From contig DXSO01000038.1 in NCBI GenBank assembly GCA_019410445.1, positions 1-12,478 on the forward strand: a DNA stretch of 12,478 nt. Reading direction: 5' to 3'. This document shows positions 1 to 5,920 of this stretch, in pieces; the first letter of the stretch is position 1, and every line of letters begins with the position of its first letter. The DNA comes from Sutterella sp. GTDB lineage: Bacteria > Pseudomonadota > Gammaproteobacteria > Burkholderiales > Burkholderiaceae_F. Both the position numbers and the translations under genes were made by a program. The notes beneath the pieces were generated by a model. It saw only the letters and a list, made by a program, of their open reading frames with translations. It made no database searches and had not been told where the DNA came from.

Positions 1-1
1 G

Positions 2-766
2 TTCATGCTTGATACGCACACGGCCGAACACGGCTATACCGAGTGCTATACGCCCTACATCGTGACGGCAGAAACGCTGCGCGGCACCGGTCAGCTGCCC
101 AAGTTTGAAGAGGATCTGTTTGCAGCCAAGAAGGGTGGTCAGGAAGGCAAGGGCGAGACCTTGTATCTGATTCCGACGGCTGAGGTGACGCTTACAAACT
201 GCGTGTCCGGCAAAATGCTCAAGGCTAGCGATCTGCCCATCAAGATTACGGCCCACACGCCATGCTTCCGTTCGGAAGCTGGCGCCTATGGCCGTGACAC
301 TCGCGGCATGATTCGTCAGCATCAGTTCGACAAGGTCGAAATGGTGCGCATTGTGCGTGACGATGACAGCTACGATCATCTCGAAGAATTGACGGCTTGT
401 GCCGAAAACATTCTTAAGAAGCTCGAATTGCCGTACCGCAAGGTGTTGCTGTGCACCGGCGACATGGGATTTGGCTCGGCCAAGACCTACGACCTTGAAG
501 TCTGGCTGCCGGCTCAGAACACCTATCGAGAAATCAGCTCCTGCTCCAACTGCGAAGCCTTCCAGGCGCGCCGCATGGGAGCACGCTACAAGGATGCCGA
601 AGGCCGTACGCATTTTGTGCATACGCTCAACGGTTCTGGCTTGGCTGTGGGCCGCACGCTTGTGGCTGTTCTTGAGAACTACCAGAACGCCGACGGTTCC
701 GTGACGGTTCCGGAGGTGCTGCGTCCCTACATGGGCGGCATTGAAAAGCTCGTTCCCGAAGCCTAA
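2..766 (+). CDS. serS: Seryl-tRNA synthetase, C-terminal two thirds (5' end outside window)
   Basis: Class II aminoacyl-tRNA synthetase that activates serine with ATP and charges tRNA-Ser (and tRNA-Sec where present) in the cytoplasm. Only the catalytic domain is visible. The reading frame is open at the left edge and the first ATG at base 5 is internal: FMLDTHTAEHGYTE matches an internal stretch of the E. coli enzyme. Counting from that Met, the serine-binding TAEV lies at 58-61, motif 2 (CFRSEAGAYGRDTRGM) at about 87-102, and motif 3 (GLAVGRTLVAVLENYQ) at 212-227. The N-terminal tRNA-binding coiled coil is upstream of the window. The protein ends normally at TAA, just after the conserved LRPYMGG. 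A multi-hairpin region with a terminator follows, so transcription probably stops here. Identification is secure. Confidence 0.97.
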   Translation, partial: FMLDTHTAEHGYTECYTPYIVTAETLRGTGQLPKFEEDLFAAKKGGQEGKGETLYLIPTAEVTLTNCVSGKMLKASDLPIKITAHTPCFRSEAGAYGRDTRGMIRQHQFDKVEMVRIVRDDDSYDHLEELTACAENILKKLELPYRKVLLCTGDMGFGSAKTYDLEVWLPAQNTYREISSCSNCEAFQARRMGARYKDAEGRTHFVHTLNGSGLAVGRTLVAVLENYQNADGSVTVPEVLRPYMGGIEKLVPEA

Positions 767-772
767 TTGGTT

Positions 773-831
773 TTGCGTCTAGTCCCCTGCGGGTCTGGAC
801 GCAAGGACGTCTGTCGTAACGCACGACGGAC
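773..831 (+). other. Two consecutive strong hairpins in the serS 3' region
   Basis: Seven bases after the serS stop, TTGCGTCTAG (773-782) pairs with CTGGACGCAA (795-804), with one G-U pair. The inner bases CCC and GGG can extend this stem. A second hairpin follows after four bases: GTCTGTCGT (809-817), loop AACGC, ACGACGGAC (823-831), a 9-bp stem with one G-U pair. Neither hairpin is followed by a T run, so they are not terminators themselves. With the terminator at 840-902 they would make a compact folded RNA of about 130 nucleotides, either the serS 3' untranslated region or a small RNA. I do not recognise a known RNA family. Confidence 0.5.
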
Positions 832-839
832 CGGATGAT

Positions 840-902
840 TTCCCATCCTTGAATTGCTCTTGCGCTTGAGCCAAAGAGCGGTCGGGGGTGGGAATTTTTT
901 TT
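840..902 (+). terminator. Nested intrinsic terminator downstream of serS
   Basis: TTCCCATCC (840-848) pairs with GGGTGGGAA (886-894), with one G-U pair. Inside it, GCTCTT (856-861) pairs with AAGAGC (874-879). Eight T's follow at 895-902. A hairpin within a hairpin before a T run fits a rho-independent terminator for serS or for a small RNA ending here. An alternative 5-bp pairing of GGATG (833-837) with CATCC (844-848) would compete with the outer stem. Confidence 0.7.
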
Positions 903-920
903 GGTTGTCTTCCGAAGATG

Positions 921-1185
921 TCAAAACGACGATGGAATATTTCGGGATGGTAAGCAGTTTGCCCTATTGTACGCAGACGATAGGCTCGCTATGATGAACC
1001 CCACATTTCGAAGCAGAGCGTACGAATCTGCGCCAACCTGCTCTATCCGGGCAAGGTGGACACGCTATCAGTAAGGAAGCGGATGTGGCCTTCAGAGGCA
1101 ACCAATCGGATAACGGCCGTCTGATCGAAATGTATCGGATGGCTTTTTTGTGACTTAAAAATAGGTGGATTTAATCCGAATTGCC
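921..1185 (-). pseudogene. Probable decayed transposase/integrase C-terminal fragment
   Basis: Bases 903-1230 contain no intact gene. Read on the minus strand, bases 1141 down to 1046 encode a stretch including TAVIRLVASEGHIRFLTDSV, then a stop (1043-1045). A second frame, open down to a TGA at 921-923, continues with EQVGADSYALLRNVGFII. Joined by one frameshift near 1050, the two resemble the small beta domain that follows the DDE catalytic core in IS481/IS3-type transposases: a V-x-R-x-V...G-x-I-x-F pattern, then a GE-x-VG turn, then a hydrophobic strand. No catalytic core, terminal inverted repeat or target duplication is visible. The match is by eye and weak. Chance similarity in non-coding DNA is the alternative. 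Confidence 0.3.
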
Positions 1186-1230
1186 GAACCTGGTCAATGG
1201 GGACGAATCGGCTAAACAGGAGCTAAAAAA

Positions 1231-1476
1231 ATGAGCCAGCGCTTGACGATTAAGGGACAGGTTACCGTACCGAAGAATGTTCGAGATTTTTTGGGATTGA
1301 CTTCGGGAAGTTCAGCCGTCGAATTCATCATTGATGAAGATGGTTCGGTGCGTGTCCAAAAAGCTCAGGTCAGAGAAGTGCGTCGCCCGGGGGTGCAGGC
1401 AAGTTCAGCGTCCGGAACCGCGGGCAGCGACCGGTGTACTCGGATTCTTGGTTTGCTGTCGGGCTGTTACGTCTAG
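1231..1476 (+). CDS. Small AbrB/MazE/SpoVT-fold DNA-binding protein (PrlF-like), no toxin seen
   Basis: An 81-residue protein. Residues 4-44 (LTIKGQVTVPKNVRDFLGL, then a short turn and VEFIIDEDGSVRVQKA) are the swapped-hairpin beta fold of AbrB/MazE/SpoVT proteins, which bind DNA as dimers. Many are antitoxins (PrlF/SohA, MazE) and others are solitary regulators. The last 35 residues are Arg/Ser/Gly-rich and match no domain I know. The start is well supported: AGGAG at 1218-1222 lies 8 bases before the ATG. No RelE-, YhaV- or PIN-type toxin lies downstream; the next gene is a metabolic dehydrogenase beginning 68 bases later. An imperfect-centre palindrome, GGATT-T-AATCC (1167-1177), lies upstream and a 12-bp palindrome overlaps the stop codon; either might be a binding site. 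The odd tail leaves open a frameshift or erosion of the 3' end. Confidence 0.8.
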   Translation: MSQRLTIKGQVTVPKNVRDFLGLTSGSSAVEFIIDEDGSVRVQKAQVREVRRPGVQASSASGTAGSDRCTRILGLLSGCYV

Positions 1477-1480
1477 ACGT
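1469..1480. repeat. 12-bp perfect palindrome over the AbrB-like stop codon
   Basis: ACGTCTAGACGT is its own reverse complement and contains the TAG stop of the AbrB-like gene at its centre. It lies 65 bases before the start of the FAD-linked dehydrogenase. It could be an operator for the upstream regulator, but no second copy was noticed, and a 12-bp palindrome can occur by chance. Confidence 0.3.
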
Positions 1481-1544
1481 TGCGGCTTCATTGCACGTTG
1501 CGAGAAGAGATCAAATTAACGGGAATAGCAAAGGAAAAGCAGAG

Positions 1545-2948
1545 ATGGACATACTTGCGGAGTTGCGCACGATTGTTGGAAGCGCCAATGTGCTGACCGA
1601 AGAGGCTGATGTTGCAGGGTATCTCGTAGACTGGAGCAACCGTTTTCACGGAAAGACGATTGCGGTGGTGCGTCCGGCCAATACCGAGGAGGTTTCGAAA
1701 GTTCTGGCCTTGGCCAACGAAACCGAAACGGCAGTCGTACCGCAGTCGGGCAATACGAGTCTGGTGGGCGGCGGCACGCCCTCGCCAGAAGGCAAGGCAA
1801 TCGTATTGTCGCTCTCTCGCATGAACAAGATCGAGGAAATCGATACCGTCAACGATACGATGACGGTGCAGGCCGGAGTGATTTTGGAAAAGGCACAGCA
1901 GGCCGCTCGAGAAGCAGGAAGGCTTTTTCCGCTGAGTTTTGCTGCCGAAGGTACGGCTTGTTTAGGCGGCTGCATCGCCACGAATGCCGGCGGCACGGCA
2001 GTGCTGCGATACGGAAATACTCGAGAGTTGGTTTTGGGTCTGGAAGTGGTGCTGGCCGACGGACGCGTCGTCAATATGCTCCGCGGTCTTCGCAAGGACA
2101 ACACCGGATACGATCTCAAGCAGCTGTTTATTGCAAGCGAAGGCACGCTTGGCGTTGTCACACGAGCAGTCGTCAAATTGTTCACGCTGCCGCAGGCAAC
2201 ATATACCGCGCTTGTAGGGGTGGAAGATCCTCACAAGGCATGCCGTCTGCTGGCCGCGGTCAAGACTGCGGCCGGTCCGGCTTTGACGGGATTTGAACTG
2301 ATGCAGGCCAAGTGCATCGAACGCGTCGGAGAAAAGATCGAATCCGTGTCGTTGCCCGGCGATGTTTCCTCCGCACCGTGGTGGTGTTTGGTTGAATTGA
2401 GCTACGCACGTGATCCCGGCAGCAACCCGCTTGAGCTGATTTTGGAAAAGCAGTTCGAAGACGGCACCGTGGTTGATGCTTTCTTGTCGAATTCCGTCAA
2501 AGACAGCCGTGCCTTCTGGGCCATTCGCGAATCGATTCCGAGCGCAGATGCGCACGCCGGCGGCAATCTTCACAACGACGTGAGCATTGAAATCAGTGAT
2601 ATAGCTGATTTTGTTGACGAAGCGCTTGACGCTCTCAACAAGCGTTTTGACTGGATTGATCCGTCCGTGTTCGGTCATTTGGGCGACGGCAATCTGCACT
2701 TTAACATCGGTTCGATTCCTCCCAATCTGGCATTTGAAAATGAAGAGGGAATTCGGGAAACGGTTTATGCCGTCGTTCAGCGGCACAATGGTTCGATTTC
2801 CGCCGAACACGGAATTGGGCAACTCAAGAGAGCGCATTTTCTGCAGCTAAAGGATCCGCTGGAGCTTGAACTGATGGGAGCGATCAAGCGAGCGCTTGAT
2901 CCGAAGGGTATTCTCAATCCCGGGAAGCTGCTTGCTGACAAAATATGA
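1545..2948 (+). CDS. FAD-linked D-2-hydroxyacid dehydrogenase (D2HGDH/GlcD-type oxidoreductase)
   Basis: A 467-residue flavoprotein of the VAO/PCMH fold that oxidises a 2-hydroxy acid (D-lactate, glycolate or D-2-hydroxyglutarate) to the 2-oxo acid and passes electrons to a carrier or quinone. The FAD-binding domain has PQSGNTSLVGGG at 66-77 and the second flavin-binding region EGTACLGGCIATNAGGTAVL at 135-154. The C-terminal substrate domain carries HLGDGNLHFN (H378, H385) and SAEHGIG (E421, H422), the metal and substrate ligands of D-2-hydroxyglutarate and D-lactate dehydrogenases. It ends with the usual LDPKGILNPGKLL. I chose the ATG at 1545 because AAGGA sits at 1531-1535 and family similarity begins there. 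A GTG at 1434 in the same frame would add 37 unrelated residues overlapping the previous gene. The fold is certain but the exact substrate cannot be read from the sequence. A terminator follows, so it is probably monocistronic or co-transcribed only with the AbrB-like gene. Confidence 0.9.
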   Translation: MDILAELRTIVGSANVLTEEADVAGYLVDWSNRFHGKTIAVVRPANTEEVSKVLALANETETAVVPQSGNTSLVGGGTPSPEGKAIVLSLSRMNKIEEIDTVNDTMTVQAGVILEKAQQAAREAGRLFPLSFAAEGTACLGGCIATNAGGTAVLRYGNTRELVLGLEVVLADGRVVNMLRGLRKDNTGYDLKQLFIASEGTLGVVTRAVVKLFTLPQATYTALVGVEDPHKACRLLAAVKTAAGPALTGFELMQAKCIERVGEKIESVSLPGDVSSAPWWCLVELSYARDPGSNPLELILEKQFEDGTVVDAFLSNSVKDSRAFWAIRESIPSADAHAGGNLHNDVSIEISDIADFVDEALDALNKRFDWIDPSVFGHLGDGNLHFNIGSIPPNLAFENEEGIRETVYAVVQRHNGSISAEHGIGQLKRAHFLQLKDPLELELMGAIKRALDPKGILNPGKLLADKI

Positions 2949-2960
2949 TCAAAGCGCAAA

Positions 2961-2999
2961 AAAGGCCGCGGAGCAATGATGAATTCGCCGCGGCTTTTA
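2961..2999 (+). terminator. Rho-independent terminator after the FAD-linked dehydrogenase
   Basis: GCCGCGG (2965-2971) pairs with CCGCGGC (2988-2994) around a 16-base loop. It is preceded by an A run and followed by TTTT, which lengthens the stem by A-T pairs. The hairpin begins about 13 bases after the stop codon and separates this gene from alaC. Confidence 0.8.
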
Positions 3000-3085
3000 T
3001 GTAGCTACTTTTAGCTAGTGTTTTTGTGTTTGTTGAAGAAAAAGCGCTTTGTATTCAGAGTTGTTCGAGACTGCGGTCTGCGGCC

Positions 3086-3094
3086 TGCTAATAT
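3086..3094 (+). promoter_or_regulatory. Possible extended -10 promoter of alaC
   Basis: TGCTAATAT at 3086-3094 reads as TGn followed by a four-of-six match to TATAAT. No good -35 hexamer lies at 16-18 bases; TTGTTC at 3061-3066 is too far. Transcription would start near 3101, giving a leader of about 90 bases that begins inside the repeats at 3095-3122. Weak, from pattern alone. Confidence 0.3.
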
Positions 3095-3122
3095 CAACCG
3101 ATGTGTTCGGTTGCGCAACCGA
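3095..3122. promoter_or_regulatory. Alternating 7-base repeats and 16-bp palindrome before alaC
   Basis: CAACCGA (3095-3101), its complement TCGGTTG (3107-3113), and CAACCGA again (3116-3122) stand in a row. The last two form the perfect 16-bp palindrome TCGGTTGCGCAACCGA (3107-3122). As DNA this is an attractive operator lying on the predicted start site. As RNA, the middle copy could pair with either neighbour: a 7-bp stem with a 5-base loop, or a 6-bp stem with a GCGC loop. That would be a mutually exclusive switch. Which level it acts on, if any, is not known. Confidence 0.45.
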
Positions 3123-3140
3123 GAAATGTGCCTTGTGTGT

Positions 3141-3162
3141 TCCGGCACGCTTTAGTGTCGGA
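3141..3162 (+). other. Hairpin in the alaC leader
   Basis: TCCGGCAC (3141-3148) pairs with GTGTCGGA (3155-3162), 8 bp with one G-U pair, around the loop GCTTTA. It ends 20 bases before the alaC Shine-Dalgarno AAGGGAG (3182-3188) and has no T run, so it is not a terminator. It may shape translation or stability of the alaC message. Confidence 0.4.
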
Positions 3163-3194
3163 GTTGGGTCGAAATTGATAGAAGGGAGATTCTC

Positions 3195-4415
3195 ATGAAC
3201 TCTGATTTTTCGCGCATCAAGCGTCTGCCACCTTATGTTTTCAATATCACCGGCGAGCTCAAGATGGCAGCACGTCGACGCGGCGAAGACATCATCGATT
3301 TCTCGATGGGCAACCCTGACGGTCCGACTCCCAAGCACATCGTCGACAAAATGATTGAAGTGGCCAGTCGCGACAACACGCACGGCTACTCTGTGTCCAA
3401 GGGTATTCCTCGACTGCGCAAGGCCATCAGCAATTGGTACAAAGGGCACTTTGACGTGGATATTGATCCGGATACGGAGGCCATCGTGACGATCGGCTCC
3501 AAGGAGGGCATTGCGCATCTGATGCTTGCCTGTACGGATCGCGGTGATACGGTGCTCGTGCCCAACCCGTCTTACCCGATTCATATTTACGGCGCCATTA
3601 TCGCCGGCGCTGACGTCCGTTCCGTGAAGATGATTCCCGGGGTGGATTTTCTGGCTGAGCTCGAACGAGCCATTGTGGAAACGGTGCCGAGACCGAAGAT
3701 GATGATTTTGGGGTTCCCGTCCAATCCCACGGCGCAGTGCGTTGAGCTGGAATTCCTGGAAAAGGTCGTGGCTTTGGGCAAGCGCTATGGGATCTGGGTG
3801 GTGCACGATTTGGCCTATGCAGATATCTGCTTTGACGGCTACAAGGCTCCGTCCATCATGCAGGTTCCCGGAGCCAAGGACATCGCCGTTGAATTCTTCA
3901 CCATGTCCAAGTCCTACAACATGGCTGGCTGGCGTCTGGGCTACATGGTCGGCAACAAAGAGTTGGTGCATGCCCTTGCCCGAATCAAGAGCTATCACGA
4001 CTACGGTACCTTTACGCCGCTGCAGGTGGCGGCAATCGAGGCTCTTGAGGGAGATCAGAGCTGCGTTGAAGAGATGCGGCTCAAGTATCAGAAGCGACGC
4101 GATATTCTCTGCAAGGGACTCAATGAGCTCGGCTGGCCGGTGGAAGTGCCGAAGGCTTCAATGTATGTTTGGGCCAAGATTCCCGAACCGTACCGTGAGC
4201 TCGGAAGCGTGGAATTCAGCAAGCGCCTGCTTGAGGACGCCAAGGTTGCCGTCAGTCCCGGTATTGGATTTGGTGAGTACGGCGATGATCATGTTCGTTT
4301 CGCTCTGATTGAGAACGAATACCGTACGCGTCAAGCTCTGCACGGCATCAAGCAAATGTTCCGCAAGGACGGTCTGATTGATCCGGATGCACTGCATCAC
4401 ACACCGAACAAGTGA
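3195..4415 (+). CDS. alaC: Glutamate-pyruvate aminotransferase
   Basis: A 406-residue fold-type I PLP enzyme that makes L-alanine and 2-oxoglutarate from pyruvate and L-glutamate in the cytoplasm. It is very close to E. coli AlaC (YfdZ) along its length. Shared stretches include RLPPYVFNIT at the N-terminus, DFSMGNPDG at 35-43, GFPSNPTAQCVELEF (N177 contacts PLP), VHDLAYAD (D205 pairs with the PLP ring nitrogen) and the PLP-lysine motif MSKSYNMAGWR with K239. The C-terminal part keeps PKASMYVWAKIPEPY and VSPGIGFGEYGDDHVRFALIEN. AAGGGAG 6 bases before the ATG supports the start. The gene lies just before hom and thrC, as in many Betaproteobacteria, but a strong terminator separates them. The leader carries repeats and a hairpin that suggest regulation. 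Confidence 0.96.
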   Translation: MNSDFSRIKRLPPYVFNITGELKMAARRRGEDIIDFSMGNPDGPTPKHIVDKMIEVASRDNTHGYSVSKGIPRLRKAISNWYKGHFDVDIDPDTEAIVTIGSKEGIAHLMLACTDRGDTVLVPNPSYPIHIYGAIIAGADVRSVKMIPGVDFLAELERAIVETVPRPKMMILGFPSNPTAQCVELEFLEKVVALGKRYGIWVVHDLAYADICFDGYKAPSIMQVPGAKDIAVEFFTMSKSYNMAGWRLGYMVGNKELVHALARIKSYHDYGTFTPLQVAAIEALEGDQSCVEEMRLKYQKRRDILCKGLNELGWPVEVPKASMYVWAKIPEPYRELGSVEFSKRLLEDAKVAVSPGIGFGEYGDDHVRFALIENEYRTRQALHGIKQMFRKDGLIDPDALHHTPNK

Positions 4416-4440
4416 TCGCCGAGACGGAAAGTGAAAAACG

Positions 4441-4484
4441 TTTGCGGCGCCTTTCTCAAAGAAAAGCGCCGCAAATTGTTTTTT
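4441..4484 (+). terminator. Strong intrinsic terminator after alaC
   Basis: TTTGCGGCGC (4441-4450) pairs perfectly with GCGCCGCAAA (4466-4475). The inside can continue as TTTCT (4452-4456) with AGAAA (4460-4464). TTGTTTTTT follows at 4476-4484. It starts 25 bases after the alaC stop, so hom-thrC needs its own promoter. Confidence 0.9.
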
Positions 4485-4509
4485 GACGAGTAGAGCGGAT
4501 GCGATCGGG

Positions 4510-4537
4510 TTGATTCCACCATAAAATCAAATTCAAT
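4510..4537 (+). promoter_or_regulatory. Weak candidate promoter of hom-thrC
   Basis: A promoter must lie between the alaC terminator and hom. TTGATT (4510-4515) and TTCAAT (4532-4537) are 16 bases apart, and each matches four of six consensus positions. Other elements in the interval are TAAAAT (4522-4527), a better -10 without a matching -35, and TTGACG (4483-4488), a good -35 without a matching -10. The choice is uncertain. Confidence 0.25.
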
Positions 4538-4541
4538 GTGC

Positions 4542-4560
4542 CCGTTTGTGCCCCAAACGG
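4542..4560 (+). other. Perfect hairpin in the hom leader
   Basis: CCGTTTG (4542-4548), loop TGCCC, CAAACGG (4554-4560) form a perfect 7-bp stem 37 bases before the hom start codon and 25 bases before its Shine-Dalgarno AAGGA (4586-4590). There is no T run after it. The sequence around it encodes no threonine- or isoleucine-rich leader peptide, so classical thr attenuation is not supported. It could be an operator half-site pair or a stabilising 5' hairpin. Confidence 0.35.
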
Positions 4561-4597
4561 TTGCGATAGTCAATCAAAAAGAAAAAAGGATTACGCG

Positions 4598-5905
4598 ATG
4601 GAAGCAGTCAAAATCGGTATTGCCGGACTAGGAACGGTTGGCGGCGGTACGTATGCCGTGTTAAAGCGCAACGCGCAGGAATTGTCGCGCAGAGCTGGCG
4701 CTCCCATTGAGGTGAAAACCGTGGTTTGCCGCAATATTGATCGTGCCCGCGGTGTTGTCGACGAGCGAGTCAAGCTTTCCAAGGACTGGCACGATCTGAT
4801 TGAGGATCCGGAAATCAGCATCGTTGTTGAAGTCATGGGCGGAATTGAGCCGGCAAAGAGTCTCGTGCTTGCCGCCATTGACGCAGGCAAGCACGTTGTG
4901 ACTGCCAATAAGGCTCTTTTGGCGCTGCACGGCAATGAAATCTTCTCGGCGGCTGCCGCCCGCGGTGTGGCGGTGTCCTACGAAGCGGCTGTTGCCGGAG
5001 GCATTCCGATCATCAAAAGTCTGCGCGAAGGGCTGGCTGCCAACCGCATCGAGTGGATTGCAGGCATCATCAACGGAACCTGCAACTTCATTTTGTCGAC
5101 CATGCGCGATAAGGGACTTTCTTTCGAAGAAGCTCTTTCTCAGGCCAAGACCCTGGGCTACGCCGAGGCCGATCCGACGTTTGACATCGAAGGCATTGAT
5201 GCGGCTCATAAGATTACGCTGCTGAGCGCTCTTGCTTTCGGCACTCCGGTCAACTTCGACGCTGTCAGCGTGGAAGGCATCACGAAGTTGACGGCAACCG
5301 ACATTCGTTATGCCGAGAATATGGGGTATCGCATCAAGCTGCTCGGCATCACCAAGCGGACGGAAAACGGAATTGAACTTCGTGTGCATCCGGCATTGGT
5401 GCCGATGCGTCGACTGTTGGCCAATGTCGAAGGAGTGATGAATGCCGTCGTCGTCAAGGGTGATGCGGTCGGCAGCACGCTCTTTTACGGACGCGGCGCA
5501 GGGGCGGAACCCACTGCTTCGGCCGTCGTGGCAGATTTGGTTGATATTGTTCGCATGACTGCCGCCGGTGACGCTCAGGCGCTCAAGCCGGCCGAACACA
5601 ATCAGGAGACGACTCAGCTCGGCTGGCTGCCGATGAGCAAGACCGTGAGTTCTTATTACTTGAGAATTCCGGTGGCGGATGAACCGGGTGTTTTGGCGCA
5701 GGTTTCCCGTATTTTTGCCGAAGAAGCCATCTCCATTGAGTCGGTTCTCCAGCCCGAGGCGGCCTGTGGAGAAAAGGACACTGAAATCGTGGTGATGACG
5801 CACAGTGCCTTGGAAGGAGCCGTGATGTCTGCGATCAAGGCGATCGAAACGCTGCCGACGACGCGAGGCAAAGTCGTGATGATCCGCAAGGAAGAACTCA
5901 ACTAA
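4598..5905 (+). CDS. hom: Homoserine dehydrogenase (monofunctional, with ACT domain)
   Basis: A 435-residue NAD(P)-dependent enzyme reducing aspartate semialdehyde to homoserine, the branch point for threonine, isoleucine and methionine. Domain order: Rossmann NAD(P)-binding domain with GLGTVGGG at 10-17; VVTANKALLA with K105; catalytic domain with GIINGTCNFILSTM (157-169) and GYAEADPTFDIEGIDAAHK (187-205). K105 and K205 match the two lysines described as catalytic in this family. A C-terminal ACT domain from about 353 (YYLRIPVADEPGVLAQVSRI) normally senses threonine for feedback control. There is no fused aspartokinase. The ATG at 4598 follows AAGGA with a 7-base gap; an upstream in-frame GTG at 4538 adds 20 residues unlike the family and lacks a ribosome site. 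thrC starts 15 bases after the stop, so the two are co-transcribed. Confidence 0.97.
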   Translation: MEAVKIGIAGLGTVGGGTYAVLKRNAQELSRRAGAPIEVKTVVCRNIDRARGVVDERVKLSKDWHDLIEDPEISIVVEVMGGIEPAKSLVLAAIDAGKHVVTANKALLALHGNEIFSAAAARGVAVSYEAAVAGGIPIIKSLREGLAANRIEWIAGIINGTCNFILSTMRDKGLSFEEALSQAKTLGYAEADPTFDIEGIDAAHKITLLSALAFGTPVNFDAVSVEGITKLTATDIRYAENMGYRIKLLGITKRTENGIELRVHPALVPMRRLLANVEGVMNAVVVKGDAVGSTLFYGRGAGAEPTASAVVADLVDIVRMTAAGDAQALKPAEHNQETTQLGWLPMSKTVSSYYLRIPVADEPGVLAQVSRIFAEEAISIESVLQPEAACGEKDTEIVVMTHSALEGAVMSAIKAIETLPTTRGKVVMIRKEELN

Positions 5906-5920
5906 ATCGGAGCCAGAGAA

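Noticed and set aside
767..902. tRNA or 6S/SRP RNA in the serS downstream region
   Set aside because: There is no cloverleaf, no T-loop consensus, no SRP tetraloop motif, and the fold is separate short hairpins instead of one long rod.
1434..1544. N-terminal extension of the FAD-linked dehydrogenase from a GTG at 1434
   Set aside because: It overlaps the AbrB-like gene, has no ribosome site, and its 37 residues are unlike the family; ATG 1545 has AAGGA at a good distance.
1962..2837. Long minus-strand open frames opposite the dehydrogenase, alaC, hom and thrC
   Set aside because: They lie antisense to genes with clear family matches, have His/Arg/Cys-rich compositions typical of antisense frames and show no recognisable domain.
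4538..4597. Longer hom start at GTG 4538
   Set aside because: It adds 20 residues unlike homoserine dehydrogenases and overlaps the leader hairpin; ATG 4598 has AAGGA 7 bases upstream and begins exactly at the Rossmann strand.
4536..4628. Short reading frame before hom as a threonine attenuator leader peptide
   Set aside because: It has no run of Thr or Ile codons, no ribosome site, and no terminator/antiterminator pair before hom.
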